64,000 bases of DNA from Megascapheus bottae (lineage: Eukaryota; Chordata; Mammalia; Rodentia; Geomyidae): NCBI GenBank assembly GCA_024803745.1, contig JANJXV010000267.1, forward strand, positions 1,105,001 to 1,169,000, read 5' to 3'. The position numbers and the translations under genes are program-made. Below are positions 1 to 10,385 of the stretch, in pieces; position 1 is the stretch's first letter; each line of letters opens with the position of its first letter. Under the pieces are notes generated by a model. It was given only the letters and a program-made list of their open reading frames with translations, ran no database searches and was not told the DNA's origin.

Positions 1-121
1 AATGAACTGTAAATCAGAATATCATGCAATTTGTTTGGGCTGGATTCAAACCTGATTCTCTGTAGATAGGATTCCAAGTGTGAGCGCACAGAGCCTGGCT
101 AGTATCATTCATCATTCAAGT

Positions 122-343
122 CATGGGACTGCAATTCTGCACCTGGGTCTTGTCACTGAGCTTTTCAGCTCAAGACTACTGCCCTATCCCTTGAGCCATA
201 GGGCCACTTCTGGGTTTCTGGTGGTTAATTGGAGATAAGAGTCACATGGACTTCAGTGCCCAGGCTGACTTTGAACAGCTATCCTTGGATCCCAGCCTCT
301 TGAGTAGCTACATTTACAAGTGTGAGCCACCATACCCGGCTAA
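122..343 (-). mobile_element. Dimeric B1/ID-like SINE
   Basis: Reads on the minus strand as a 7SL/B1-like start (GCCGGGT...GTGGCTCACA, then GCTACTCA.GAGGCTG) followed by an ID-like arm containing GTGGC.CTATGGCTCAAG. On the plus strand it is recognised by GAGCCACCATACCCGGCT at the right end. The same element recurs throughout the window. Confidence 0.8.

Positions 344-349
344 ATTATT

Positions 350-600
350 TTTTAAGTTAATTTTTTTTGTTAAGTCAATATATAGTTGGCATACGGTTAC
401 ATAAGTAATGAACACATTTCTTAAGAAAATTGTTATCCCCTCCCTCCTTTTTCTCTGTTTTCCTACCCTCAGGCCCCTCTCCACCCAGATTGTTCAGTTC
501 ATTTCCGTTTAGTGTCTTCCAAGTATCACTGTTCAATTGGTTCACCCTTTTTCCTTTGTTTTTTTTTTACCATTTTATTATACCCTCTCCATTCCCCAAA
350..600 (-). mobile_element. 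Old L1 3'-end fragment
   Basis: A T-rich start (poly-A on the minus strand) is followed by a short spacer and a C-rich pyrimidine tract (CCCCTCCCTCC). This is the same plan as the 3' UTRs of the younger L1s in the window and of the fragment at 6920-7055. No ORF2 remnant is visible. Confidence 0.45.

Positions 601-764
601 TCACATAAACCTATGTTCAGGACACAGGGTACCCGAATTCAACACAGTGACTACAGAAAATAAAATTAAAGGGAAAAAGAAGAAAAGAGGTAAAAAGCAA
701 AGAAAATGAAAGAACATCATACAGTACCTTAGAAGCAACAACACTGAAAAAACAAAACATAAAA

Positions 765-900
765 CCTTGGGCTGAAAATGAAGCATGCCTAGCATATATG
801 AAACCCTGGATTCCATTCCTCAGCACCACATAACCAAAACTGGAACTGCCACTGTGACTCAGCTGGTAGATTTCTAACGTTCAGCACAGAGTGTCTTCAA
765..900 (+). mobile_element. ID-like SINE fragment
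   Basis: Plus-strand ID-like text with a GCCTAGCAT box, then ..CAGCACCACAT and a degenerate right arm (GCCACTGTGACTCAGCTGG). The fragment is diverged. Confidence 0.55.

Positions 901-994
901 CTGACAAAAATCTGTCACATTTAAGTTAGGCTTCAAAACTTTGCTAGGAACCAGTTACCTGATTTGGAAGAAAGTCCAATTTTCAAAAAATCAC

Positions 995-1240
995 TAGCCA
1001 GGCGCTGGAGGGTCATAACTGTCATTCTACTAGCCAGGGAGACGGTGACTCAAAGCCTTTGCAAGCAAAAAAACGAAAACAAAAAAACTGTAAGATTCTT
1101 CTCTCCACTTATCCACCCAAAAACTAAGTGGAGTTGTGGCTAAAACTGGTACAGCATTAGCCTTGAGGAAAAAGAACTAAGAGACCTTGCCCAGGTCCAA
1201 AGTTCAACTTCCCCACCAAGAAAGAAAAAAAAAGGAGTAC
995..1240 (+). mobile_element. Degenerate dimeric B1/ID-like SINE
   Basis: A B1-like start (AGCCAGGCGCTGGAGGGTCA) and an A-rich linker are followed by an ID-like arm (GTTGTGGCTAAAACTGGTAC.GCATTAGCCTTGAG) and an A-rich tail near 1215-1235. 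Confidence 0.6.

Positions 1241-1620
1241 AGATACCTTAGTGTCAAAAGTATATCTGGATATCTTAGTAGATTTTTCTGATCTTTCCTC
1301 ATTCATCTCATGGAACAACATAATCTTGATCCTGAACTGACTAAGAGCCTGCATTGTGCTTAATAAATTCATTCCACATATTCCAGTAGAATCTGGACAG
1401 CTAACAGCCACTTACCAATGCTTTATTCTACGTTTAGGCCAGTATGTCTTCATACCATATACACAGTCAGCTATATCATCTTTCCAGAAGTATCATTGAG
1501 TGTAGAACACTCAGAACTAAAATAATTGCATAAAGATGTAATAAAACCCCTTGATTCATTAAGAAAATTTCGGTACCGCTTAGAGCAAGTACATTAGTGG
1601 TATTTACCTGTAGCCTCTTT
1241..1620. other. No recognisable feature
   Basis: AT-rich sequence with no gene, RNA or transposon signature that I can recognise. It is useful as unique-looking sequence because it is also present, collinear, in the right-hand duplicate. Confidence 0.5.

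Positions 1621-2045
1621 TTTAAAAAAATTTATTAACATTGAATTTTACATCATATTTCAAATGTCATGTTTAACCAACAAGTATTCAAGAAGGAAAT
1701 CGCTATACAATCAATGGCACATAAATTTTAGAATATTAAAAATTAAGCTTAGTCTTTGTATGTCATAGATACAGATTAATCTATAATAAAACACATGTCT
1801 ATAGAGTGTATAGTCTATCCTAGATTTTTATGTCTATGTAGTTATGTTTATATCTCCAAAATTATGTCCAGAACTTTGGGTATCAACTATTCAATCATCG
1901 CTCTACTACTGTTTGAAACTAATATCCATATATTAAGGATTCCATGTACCTTTTGTTCCTTGGTCTTGACTTATCTCACTCAACAGGATTCACTCTAATT
2001 TCATCCACTACCCCAAAAAAGCCATTATTATTTTTTCTGTGCAGA
1621..2045 (-). mobile_element. Old L1-like 3' fragment
   Basis: A T-rich left edge (minus-strand tail) is followed by text typical of the end of L1 ORF2/3' UTR, including CTTGACTTATCTCACTCAAC and TTTCATCCA. Strongly diverged from the array L1s, so an older subfamily. 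Confidence 0.5.

Positions 2046-2586
2046 TCTTCTTTTTATGCATTTATTTTTATTGTAATTTATAGAAGGGTTACATTATATT
2101 CACCAGATAAAAGGTGCATTACTTCTCATACTTTGATACCCCATTTCCCTTCCCCTACCCCCACTCATGTTCATTTCCCCCTTCCCTATCCAATTTCAAA
2201 TAACCAAATAGGCACATATGAAATATATCAGAAAACAAGGTGAAATATTGTAACAATATGATATAACCAAGGGATAGCAAAAGAGATAAGAGATCACATA
2301 GTTCATTAAGAACAACAATCACTCATTATATGAGTTTTGTTTCTTTATCTTGGAGGTCCTTACATTTAGTGTCATACTATTTGTCACGATGTCTCTAGAT
2401 TTTGTTCTATTGTAAATCTCTGGTAGCAGAGCCCAAGGTTTCTACTGAATTTGACAAATGAGGGAGACTCTTGGGCCTATGTTCCTTTGAGTTTGGCTTA
2501 CTTCACTTAATATGATTTTTTTCCTTTTCATCCACTTCCCCGAGAATGCCATTATTTTATCTTGTCGGTTGGCTATGTATCATTCC

Positions 2587-2590
<4 letters not shown>
2046..2590 (-). mobile_element. L1 3' UTR and ORF2 end, fragment
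   Basis: Minus-strand L1 3' end. It has the ATTGTAATT.ATAGAAGGGTTACA start, then the C-rich tract, then the TCTGGTAGCAGAGCCCAAGG and TTACTTCACTTAATATGA boxes shared with the array L1s at about 17340-17830. It ends at the TG microsatellite. Confidence 0.75.

Positions 2591-2640
<50 letters not shown>
2589..2640. repeat. (TG)n microsatellite
   Basis: About 26 uninterrupted TG dinucleotides, arising where the ORF2-derived CATTCCATTGTGTA text would continue. It appears to have expanded inside the L1 fragment. Confidence 0.97.

Positions 2641-2645
<5 letters not shown>

Positions 2646-2722
2646 ATCACATTTTTTGTAGTAGGGCATCTGGTTGTTTCCATCATCCAGCCTCATTTTC
2701 TACAGATATTTTTATAGTCTCT

Positions 2723-3845
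2723 TTTTTATTTTCAGGGTAATGTATAGAGGGGTTACGATTACATTTACAGGTAGTGGACTGCATTACTTCTCACACATTT
2801 ATTCCACTCCACATGTTTTTGTCCCCAGTTCCCTCTCCCCTCCCCTTCCCAATCATCTTGTTTCCCCCCTTCCCTTTCCTATTTGACATAAACAAATAAA
2901 CATATATACAATATGCCAGGGAAAAAAATCAGATACAGTAACAATCTGACATTAACCAAAGGGCAAAATAAGAGATGAGAAATAACATAGTAGATCAAGG
3001 ACAAAAATCACACAAGATTAAGAGCAACGATGACACAAGATATAGCTCTTGTTCCCATATCCTAGAGATCCTTTCATTTAGTCTCATCCTATATGACCTT
3101 ATATACCTAGGTTTTTGAGTTATTGTAATCTTCTGCTAGGAGAGTCCTAGATGTGAACTAATTATTACAAATGAGGGAAACCATTGAGTTTATGTTTCTT
3201 TGGGTCTGGCTTTCTTCACTTAATATGATTTTTTCCAAGTCTTTCCATTTCCTTACAAATGGGGCGATGTCATTCCTTCTGATGGCAGCATAGCATTCCA
3301 TTGTGTATAAGTACCACATCTTCTTGATTCAGTCATCTACTGAGTGGCATCTGGGTTGGTTTCATAGCTTTGCTATGGTATATAGTGCTGCAATGAGCAT
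3401 CATTGTGCTAGTGGATTTAGTATGTCCTTTTTTCTGGACAATTGGGTAGATGCCAAGTAGTGGATTTGCTGGATCATAGGGGAGCTCTATGTTCAGTCTT
3501 TTGAGGAACCACCACACTACTTTCCCTGGTAGTTGAACGAGTTTACACTCACACCAACAGTGTAGGTGTGATCCCCCCTGGTCACTTCCCCACCAGTATC
3601 TCTTATTAGATTTTTTGATAATGGCCATTCTGACTGGAGTCAGGTGGAATCTCAAAGTTGTTTTGATTTTCATTTCCCTTATTGCTAGAAATGGAGCATT
3701 TCTTCATGTGGCTAAAGCCCATTTTAATTTTTTCTTCAGAGAATACTCTTTTAAGTCTTTAGCCCACCTTTTAATAGGATGGTTGTTTCTTTGAAGATTT
3801 GTTTGGGAGAGATACACTTTTTTCAGCTATAGATATATTCTAGAT
2723..3845 (-). mobile_element. Second old L1 3' end with ORF2 tail
   Basis: A separate minus-strand L1 insertion. It has a T-rich tail near 2725, a C-rich 3' UTR tract at 2820-2880, then ORF2 C-terminal coding sequence to about 3845, where the match stops (5' truncation). 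It is diverged from the array L1s but has the same 3' UTR layout. Confidence 0.8.
3362..3673 (-). pseudogene. L1 ORF2 C-terminal remnant
   Basis: About 100 codons of the ORF2 C-terminus are still readable: the [13 protein letters not shown] segment, the HCWCECKLVQ cysteine/histidine block, then ELPYDPANPLLGIYP. The block lies in the C-terminal domain that follows reverse transcriptase in L1. The endonuclease and RT parts are absent, so this is a dead 5'-truncated copy. Confidence 0.85.

Positions 3846-3881
3846 AACTACATATATTTTTGTAGAAAAAAGAATGGAAGT

Positions 3882-4020
3882 CATCATGCTGGCTCACAAC
3901 TTAATTTCAGCTACTTAGGAGGCTCAGGGCTTAAGATCACAGGTCAAAGCCAACCAGGGCCCTACAGTGTGTGAGATCAAACTCTGTGAACATACAATGA
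4001 CTGTAAGAGGAATCTCACTG
3882..4020 (+). mobile_element. B1-like SINE arm
   Basis: Starts ATCATGCTGGCTCACAACTTAATTT, continues GCTACTTAGGAGGCTCAGG, and ends in CAAAGCCAACCAGGGC-like text. This matches a 7SL-derived left arm in plus orientation. Confidence 0.65.

Positions 4021-4230
4021 CCTGGGAATGTAGCCTAATGGTAGAGTGCTCACCTAGAATGCATGAAGATCTAGGTTCTATTCACCGGTACCGCATACTC
4101 AGAAAAAAGCTAGAAGTGGCGCTGTGTCTCAAGAGGCAGAGCACTCACCTTGGGCAAGCGAGTCCAATGAAAATGTCTAGGCCCTGAGTCCAAGCCGTAG
4201 GACTGGCAAAAAGAAAAAAAAGAGCAATCT
4021..4230 (+). mobile_element. Dimeric ID-like SINE
   Basis: Two ID-like halves: TAGTCTAATGG-type box with GAGTGCTCACCTAGAATGCA, then AAGTGGCGCTGTGTCTCAAG, closing with CCCTGAGTCCAAGC and an A-rich tail at 4207-4222. 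Confidence 0.75.

Positions 4231-4320
4231 TACTTAAGTAACAAGGAATGTACCCTATGTTTATACAGACTGAAAAATTCATTAAGAAATTAGAAAATAT
4301 GTATAAAGTGCATAATTTCT

Positions 4321-4435
4321 TTTGTGTGTTGGCACTGGGTCTTCAACTGAGTGCTTCAGCTCTATCCCTGACCTTTTCTGCTCAAGGCTAGCACTGTACC
4401 AATGCAGCCCCAAATCAACTATCTTCAATTGAGAT
4321..4435 (-). mobile_element. SINE fragment (ID-like arm)
   Basis: Contains CACTGGGTCTTCAACTGAGTG and CTCAAGGCTAGCACTGTACC, the minus-strand form of the ID-like arm. The B1-like arm is missing. Confidence 0.55.

Positions 4436-4635
4436 ATAAGCGATGAATATTTCAGGGTGCTTCATGAAAAACATTTTTATAAATTGAAACTTTCAACACA
4501 TTCTTATTTTAGTATGAATGTTGAGATGGGAAGAGACAGAAAAAGTGAAATGTTTCCTGATCCCCATAGAGAAGAGACTCAGCAGAACCACTGTGGTCTG
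4601 CAGGCTTCTTTGTGAGTTTTGTTTGCTTGTTTGAT
4436..4635. other. No recognisable feature
   Basis: Short AT-rich spacer between SINEs with no coding or repeat signature that I can support. Confidence 0.4.

Positions 4636-4845
4636 TTTTGTCAATTGTGGGGCTTGAACTCTGGGCCTGGGCATTGTCCCTGCGCTCTTCAGCTCAAGCC
4701 TAGTGCTTTAATCTGTGAGCCACAGTGCCACTTCTGGTTTTTCTGGCAGTTAACTGGGTACTTTGGCTGGCTTTAAACTTTGATTCTCAGATCTTAGCCT
4801 CCTGAGTAGCTAAGATTATAGGTGTGAGGTACCATCACCAGGCTG
4636..4845 (-). mobile_element. Dimeric B1/ID-like SINE
   Basis: Full-length minus-strand copy: T-rich start, GGGGCTTGAACTCTGGGCCTGG, CTCAAGCCTAGTGCT, CTCCTGAGTAGCTAAGATTA, and ends near CCATCACCAGGCTG. Confidence 0.85.

Positions 4846-5200
4846 CTGCTCTGTTACTATGCAGGTTCAGGATCAAGAACTTCAAGTTCTTACTTCAATT
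4901 TTTTCTTCTCTTGCCTGATACTCTGCCATTTGAACGAAGCCCCAGTTCCTGGTCTTTGTTGGTTAATGAGAGATATTATGATTTTCTAATATTCAGAGCA
5001 ACGAATATAAAACCCAGCATTTTACTTACTTGAATAAATTAAGAGACAGGACCTAGTGAGATGAAAAACAAATTTTTTTTCAAGTTGCTATCCTGTTCGA
5101 ATGCATAAGTCTGGCTATTTTGCTTACACACAAATATATATTTTACCAGTTTCTACTCTATTTTTGCTTAGCTTAAAACCACCACTGCCATTTCATAGAT
4846..5200. other. No recognisable feature
   Basis: AT-rich spacer. Short frames are present but show no conserved motif or coding bias that I can support. Confidence 0.4.

Positions 5201-5204
5201 TTTG

Positions 5205-5480
5205 TTGTTGTTGTTTGCGGTGCTTGAACTCTGGGCCTGGGCTGTTCCTCAGATCTTCAGTTCAATGCCAGTGCTCTACTACTTTTGATTTGGCCAGTCC
5301 TGGGCTTGAACTCAGGGACTGAGCACTGTCCTTACATTTTCTCAAGGCTAGGGCTCTACCACTTCAGCCTCAGCACCACTTCCAGCATTTTTCTATGTAT
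5401 GTGGTATTGAGGAATTGAACCCAGGTCTTCGTGCATGCTAGGCAAGCACTCTACCACTAGGCCAAACTCCCAGCCCAAAA
5205..5480 (-). mobile_element. SINE cluster: truncated B1/ID and ID dimer
   Basis: Two minus-strand pieces. 5205-5290 is a truncated TGCTTGAACTCTGGGCCTGG arm. 5290-5480 is an ID-type dimer with GGGCTTGAACTCAGGGACTG, CTACCACTTCAGCCTCAGCA and CAAGCACTCTACCACTAGGC. One SINE appears inserted into another. Confidence 0.7.

Positions 5481-5514
5481 TTATTCATCATTACTATTAG
5501 CTATCTTCTTTTTT

Positions 5515-5732
5515 TTATTATTGATTCGTCATGGTGCTTGGACTTTGGGCCTGGACACTGTCCCTGAGCTCTTCAGCTCAAGGCTAGCGCTCTTCCTCTA
5601 CAGCTCCATTTTTGGTTTCTGGTAGTTAATTGGTGATGTAAGTCTCACAAACATATGTGAACCAAGATCCTCCAATCTCAGCCTCCGTAGTAGCTAGAAT
5701 TACATGCTTCAGCCAGCAGTGCCTGACTGTTT
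5515..5732 (-). mobile_element. Dimeric B1/ID-like SINE
   Basis: GGTGCTTGGACTTTGGGCCTGG through CTCAGCCTCCGTAGTAGCTAG, ending near CAGCAGTGCCTGACTG. Minus orientation, moderately diverged. Confidence 0.75.

Positions 5733-5826
5733 GATGTCTCTGTCTCTGTCTCTCTGTCTCTGTCTGTCTCTGTCTGTCTGCCTGTCTGTCTCTCTCTCTG
5801 TCTCTCTCTCTGTCTCTCTTTCTGTC

Positions 5827-5893
<67 letters not shown>
5733..5893. repeat. Compound (CTGTCT)n-(TC)n microsatellite
   Basis: About 160 bp of pyrimidine-only repeat. Mixed CTGT/CTCT units run to about 5835, then nearly pure TC to 5893. It abuts the end of one SINE and precedes another. Confidence 0.97.

Positions 5894-5896
<3 letters not shown>

Positions 5897-6425
5897 TTGT
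5901 AAGACTTTAATTTTGCATCTGGGCAGTGTCCCTGGGTTCCTCAGCTCAAGGCTACAACCTTAAACACCTTGAGCCACAGTGTCACTTCTGGTTTTCTGGT
6001 GCTTATGTGGAAGTAACAGTTTCATGGACTTTAGTGTCTGGCCTGGCTTTGAACTGTGATCCTCAGAACCCAACCTTCTGAGATCATTTCCAGCTTTTTT
6101 TTTGGTGTAAGTGGTACAGAGTAATTGAACACAGGGCTTTGTGCATACTAGGCAAGCAAACTACCACTAGTGTGCACTCCAGCCTTAGATAAGGGCTTTC
6201 TTTTTCTTTTTCTCTTTTTCACTCATGGGGCTTGAACTCTGGGCCTGGATGTTTACCTTAAGCTCTTCAGCTCAAGGCAAGAGCTCTACCACTTGAGGCA
6301 CATTGTCATTTTGAATTTTCTGGATTATTTGGAAATAAGATTCTCACAGATTTTTATGCCTGGGCCGTCTTTGAACCTCGATCCTCCAGAGTAGCTAGGA
6401 TTACCAGGGTGAGCCACCAGTCACG
5894..6425 (-). mobile_element. Run of three minus-strand SINEs
   Basis: 5894-6090 is a B1/ID dimer (GCATCTGGGCAGTGTCCCTG, GAGCCACAGTGTCACTTCTGG). 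6090-6185 is an ID-type piece (GTGCATACTAGGCAAGCAAAC). 6190-6425 is a second B1/ID dimer (GGGGCTTGAACTCTGGGCCTGG, ending GTGAGCCACCAGTCACGGGC). Confidence 0.75.

Positions 6426-6429
6426 GGCA

Positions 6430-6540
6430 TTAAATTACTATTTTTTCCATGTCCTATGCCTTCAACTCATGGCCAGAGCACTCTCCTAGGGCTTGCTCAA
6501 GGATAGCACTTTACTTCAGCCAGCCAACTCCCGGTCCAAA
6430..6540 (-). mobile_element. SINE fragment
   Basis: Degenerate ID-like arm containing GGGCTTGCTCAAGGATAGCAC and an AACTCCCGGTCC end. Confidence 0.4.

Positions 6541-6679
6541 TAGGCCACTCTTGAAGCTAGAATTACCGAAATCTGCCATAATACTGGCATGTCGTTATCT
6601 AAGTATATAATTTTTCTTCTATTTTTGATGGATTTTCCTTAGTGTACATATTTCCTACATATTTTATGGAAATCTTCCT

Positions 6680-6895
6680 TCCCACTGGGGCCATAAGTTA
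6701 AGCCTAGTGGAAGAGTTCTTGCCGAGCATGAATGAAGGCCCAAGTTCAATTCCTCAGCACAACATAGATAAAAAAAGATAAAAGTGGTGCTGTGGCACAT
6801 GTGATAGAACTTGGGCCTTAAGAATAAACAAAAACAAAAACAAGGATCGTGCTCAGGTCCTGAGTCTAAGCCCAGTACAGGCAAAAAAATATTCT
6680..6895 (+). mobile_element. ID-type dimeric SINE
   Basis: Plus orientation: TTAAGCCTAGTGGAAGAGTT, then AGTGGTGCTGTGGCACATG, ending CCTGAGTCTAAGCCCAGTAC with an A tail at 6883-6889. Confidence 0.7.

Positions 6896-6919
6896 GCCCA
6901 GAGTAGACATATAAACTTG

Positions 6920-7055
6920 TACTTTTCAAAAAATTTTTTGTCAAGGTGATATACAAAGAGATTGCTGTTACATATGTAATGAGTACATTTCTTGTAAACA
7001 CTGTTACCCCCTCCCCCGTTTTCTCTTTCCCTTCCCCCCAAGTCATAAATTTCAT
6920..7055 (-). mobile_element. L1 3'-end fragment
   Basis: A T-rich left edge, CAAGGTGATATACAAAGAG-type 3' UTR text and a C-rich tract (CCCCCTCCCCCG) resemble the element at 350-600. 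Only the last ~130 bp of an L1 is present. Confidence 0.5.

Positions 7056-7464
7056 TTACAACAAATATATATGTATTTTCATTCCTGAAAAAAATAGTTT
7101 AAAATGTGTTCAAATAAATGATGTAGGTTGATATATTTATCAAAATGGATTACTTGAACTCTAAAATAAACATTCTAGGTAATTTTTCTCATAAAATTGT
7201 AGTAATGCTATAAAACTAATAAAAAAGGAATTTTAGTTATTAATTTCTTATGTTTTACCTTTAACATTATTACACTAAGCATACTGTTTATGCTATTAAT
7301 ACAGACAGCATGAAATATGATTATGTAAAAAAATTAAATGATTAAAAATAGTAAGGTTGGGGGCCAGTAGTTTGGCTTGGTGGCACACACCCTGGACTGG
7401 CAAAAAAGAAGTAGGGTTAGATAAAACAGATTTATTTCCAAATGTGTGGAAAATGGTATGATTT
7056..7464. other. AT-rich spacer, scattered SINE scraps
   Basis: Very AT-rich. The only recognisable text is a short SINE scrap near 7355-7405 (TAGTTTGGCTTGGTGGCACAC, then ACTGGCAAAAAA). 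I see no gene signature. Confidence 0.4.

Positions 7465-7660
7465 CTTGTTTGGCTAGTCCTGGGGCTTGAACTGAGGGAC
7501 CAGGAACTGTCCTTGGCCACATTTGTTCAAGGGTGGCACTCTGACACCTGAGCCACAGTGCCCCATCTGCTTTTTCTGTGTATGCAGTGCCGAGGAATTG
7601 AATCAAGGTCTTCTTGTATACTAGGCGAGCACTCTACAACTAGGCCACATTCAAAGCCAA
7465..7660 (-). mobile_element. ID-type dimeric SINE
   Basis: TTTGGCTAGTCCTGGGGCTTG, GACACCTGAGCCACAGTGCC, then GGCGAGCACTCTACAACTAGG. This is the minus-strand dimer seen also at 5290-5480 and 11120-11310. Confidence 0.75.

Positions 7661-7774
7661 AGTAGATTTTTGATGCTATTGTAGAGTTTTAATTTTCTTA
7701 AATATTTGTACAAAGCACAATGGATATATAAACAGACTTGAACTCACAGAACAGAGTCCCACATAATATTACAG

Positions 7775-8073
7775 TTACTCTGGCACTTCTCCCGATTGAC
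7801 AAAACACATTTCCAGGCATCTGCTCTGTCCTTAAGCTTTGGTAGCTGACTTGTCTTTCCATGGAGGCCTGGCCTGGATTCCTGGTGATTCCATGCATTTC
7901 ATAGTTCCCTGTATAGCCAGTAAGGTTGTCTTCTATGGGACCAGACCTGTCTGGTTTTTGGCCCACCCAGGACCTATGTGTCTGAGGTCTCACATTATAA
8001 GTGGAAAATAAAACACAGTATAATAAGCACTGAAGAACTGCACACCATAATATTAAAAATGAGAGTTTAATAG
7775..8073 (-). other. Unrecognised segment next to RalGDS-like relic
   Basis: An open stretch on the minus strand (about 100 codons) continues beyond the Pro/Glu-rich linker relic, but I see no domain match. It does not resemble the catalytic CDC25-type domain expected next in a RalGDS-family protein. It may be intron or the degraded end of the relic. Confidence 0.3.

Positions 8074-8880
8074 TTAGCAAAGTAAATACAATGAATACTT
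8101 GAAAAGAATCATGAGAGCAAGATAAAGAGATGTCTTTGTAGGAAGGGGACAGGGAAGCTCTAAATCCAGACTGGCCTCCAAGTTGCCTTCAGACAGTAAT
8201 TCTACTTCAGAGTCCTCAGAAGGGTCACCTTCCTCATGAGAAACAGAATGTCCTTCCTGAGTTAAGAGGGGGATGGATTCTGGTTTGTCGAATGGAGATT
8301 GAGTCTCTTTTAGTGAGATGGATGGGTCTGGATATTCTGTGAGGATGGATTCATTTTCCTCCAATGAATCCAGTATTGAGAGTACACTTGCTGCTTCCCA
8401 TGGGGACATTTTCCATGAGCCCAGCGTGTGCCCCTTCAGCTTGCACAATAAGTGGAGTGTTACTCTGACTCAGATGGACTGACTCTGGGTGGAGTGTGAA
8501 AGGAAACGGAAGGAAATCTGGCTGCTCTTTTTCTTCCTCCATAGTATCTGCAGGTTCAACTGTGTCACACATGGGGTTCAGAGCAAAAGGTATATCCACA
8601 GGACTCTAAACCTGTTTGGTAATTTCTACAGAAGGCCCATGCTTTCTGGAGTGCAGTGATGATTCTCAGTCTCCATCAGTCACCAGCTCCATTGGTGGGT
8701 TTTTCATCCGGAGTTCAGGATAATCTCTTCCACGATGACCCAAACCTAAGAATGGAAATAGGTACAGAGTGGACAGAGTGGACTCTGCAAGTTGAAGTTT
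8801 CACTCAACTTCCATGAGGATCTAATGGAGGAACCTGTAGAACTGGAGTTTGGACTGAACATTGAGGAGGTGTAGGGTCTT
8074..8880 (-). pseudogene. RalGDS-like relic: Pro/Glu-rich linker
   Basis: Minus-strand relic whose readable frames are acidic and proline/serine-rich. 8880-8650 reads PPQCSVQTPVLQVPPLDPHG. 8600-8351 contains MEEEKEQPDFLPF. 8448-8074 contains SILDSLEENESIL, then EEGDPSEDSEVELLSEGNLE. In the RalGDS family, a long low-complexity Pro/Glu-rich linker follows the N-terminal REM domain and precedes the catalytic domain, and this segment sits on the 3' side of the REM pieces on the same strand. The frame changes at least twice and stops intervene, so it cannot encode a protein as it stands. The linker assignment is positional and compositional rather than residue-by-residue; a small unrelated acidic gene relic is possible. 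Confidence 0.5.

Positions 8881-9044
8881 TCTAATGAGTGCTAATTCCC
8901 GAGTCCTTTCAGAGGACAGACATTACCTGGCTGACACCACCCATAAAGGGCATTTTGCCAAGCTCTGTAGAAGTAAGGGCCAACCAATATCTAGACCACA
9001 TGGGCTTCCTACTCACAGGCTCTGAGGCACCCACACCAGGACTT

Positions 9045-9225
9045 CTACTTTTTCTTGGTCTTACTGGTTGCACATTCCTCCAGCTGGTCAAAAATTATGT
9101 GTTTAGAAGAGCAGGTCCTCATATAGAGCTTGAGTTGTGTCAGGGTGTGGCAGTTCTTGAACTCGTAGAAATCACTGGGGTAGAAGTCCATTCACATCGT
9201 ATAGATGGAACACATGATGCTGTGG
9045..9225 (-). pseudogene. RalGDS-like relic: second half of REM domain
   Basis: Read on the minus strand this gives SIMCSIYTM, a stop, then MDFYPSDFYEFKNCHTLTQL, KLYMRTCSSKHIIFDQLEEC and a terminal stop at 9045-9047. It aligns by pattern with the RalGDS REM-domain end (AISSILGTWLDQYSEDF..., then LKQLVAYVQLNMPGSDLE..LLAQLE). 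The in-frame TGA at 9192-9194 falls where RalGDS has a residue next to the conserved Trp, so the exon is broken. REM domains pack against the catalytic domain of Ras-family exchange factors, and that domain is not found in this window. Confidence comes from correct order and strand relative to the pieces at 10.2 and 8.1-8.9 kb. Confidence 0.7.

Positions 9226-9517
9226 GCACATTCGGTACAAAGAAAGTGAGAGCCTTCTCTCTCCATCCTGAGCCTTCTACAAAAGCCCCTTTCATGCAGG
9301 ACTCTAATGCTGTGGCTGTCCTGCAGAGATGTGCACTTATGTGCTGGGAGGGGGTAAGAGACACTCGAGAACAGGATGACTTTTACACCCCACTTCCAGA
9401 AGCTTCTGAGAGAGGCCTCTATGCATCTGTCCAAAGTAAATGCACCTTAAATTAACTAAGTAAATGCTCTAAATAAATCAATAAGTGAATGCCCTACATA
9501 AAGAACTAAATGCTCAT

Positions 9518-9740
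9518 TGCTCTAATCTTAGCCACCCAGCAGGCTGAGCTCTGAAGATGACAGTGGAAAGACAGTCTAGTCAGTAAAAGTCTAAAGGCAC
9601 TTGTCTTCAATTAGGCAGCAAAAAGCCAGAACTTGACCTATGACTCAAATGGTACAGTGCTAATTTTTGAACACCAAAGGGATGGCATTTAGACCTGGGT
9701 TCAGGTTCAAGTGGCAGCACTGGACCACACACCAAAATGT
9518..9740 (+). mobile_element. Degenerate B1/ID-like SINE
   Basis: Plus-strand remnant: CTCTAATCTTAGCCACCCAG.AGGCTGAG, a middle with AATTAGGCAGCAAAAAGCCAG, then ACTCAAATGGTACAGTGCTA. It lies in what would be an intron of the RalGDS-like relic. Confidence 0.6.

Positions 9741-10195
9741 AAATGCTTTCAGGTTCTAACAGGCAAAGCTATCACAACCCCTCCCTGATGGCTCAAATGT
9801 GATTCAGCCCCCAGCTTTTCCTCTGACTCCAGTATTTCACAGGCCTCCGCCATTAGTACTGACACCTCATTTCTTACTGGGAAATGGGATTTCCTAGGAT
9901 GTCACCTAGGTGAGGGCTGCAGTTGGGAGCCACTTACTCATGCCTGAAATCCAACTTCTCAGTAAGCACACTGTTGAGACTCCAGTAGCTTGTGAGGGAA
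10001 ATGAAATGGCATGGTGTCCCAGTCATAATAAAGTAGTTTGCGCACTTGTATCATGCTTAGCTCTCCTGTGAACACCCCAGTGAAACAAACAGGCTCAGAG
10101 AGGAGCAAAGTATTCCAAGACTTGGCCAGGAAGGGTGAGCAAACCTGGGCTTGGAGGGGGAACACTCACTTTTTCAAGAGAATTTCCAGCAACTA

Positions 10196-10385
10196 CTACA
10201 TTGTCCTCCACTATTTGAAATTGGGCAGAAAGTTTCCCACATAAAAGAGATCACCTTTCTGGTAGGCAGGGATCAGCTTTGTCAGCAGCATCTCCAACAG
10301 GCCTTCCTCCAGGATCCATAGGTTACAAAGCTCATTCAGAGTCTGAGCTGACTTACCATCACACTATGTTGGCAGAACAGTGGAT
10196..10385 (-). pseudogene. RalGDS-like relic: first half of REM domain
   Basis: The minus strand reads TLNELCNLWILEEGLLEMLL, TKLIPAYQKGDLFYVGNFLP, NFK, stop. This closely follows the RalGDS REM pattern in which ALNLYETCKVRTVKAGTLEK is followed by LVEHLVPAFQGSDLSYVTIFL and TYRAF. 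The helix registers L..LL..LIPA, the GDL.YV..FL segment and the spacing all agree. The frame ends in a stop just after the FL segment, before the usual continuation, so the exon is truncated or mutated. No transcript-level evidence is available; I infer an unprocessed relic because the pieces are separated by kilobase-scale non-coding sequence in correct order. Confidence 0.75.

Larger units (their letters stand above)
1..2290. repeat. Left copy of ~61.7-kb-spaced direct repeat
   Basis: Collinear with 61688-64000. Base 1 aligns with base 61688 and the similarity runs without a break to the window end, including stretches with no recognised transposon (1241-1620). Differences are scattered substitutions and small indels, net about 23 bp longer in the right copy. 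Both copies are cut by the window edges, so the true duplication is larger. Confidence 0.95.

Noticed and set aside
2546..2740. Cys-Val repeat ORF
   Set aside because: Produced by the TG microsatellite within an L1 fragment.
5704..5910. Ser/Leu repeat ORF
   Set aside because: Produced entirely by the CTGT/TC microsatellite.
8889..9455. A 188-codon plus-strand ORF, the longest plus-strand frame outside the array
   Set aside because: It is antisense to the REM-like exon at 9045-9225, shows no domain, and has no supporting splice or start context. The minus-strand reading matches RalGDS order better.
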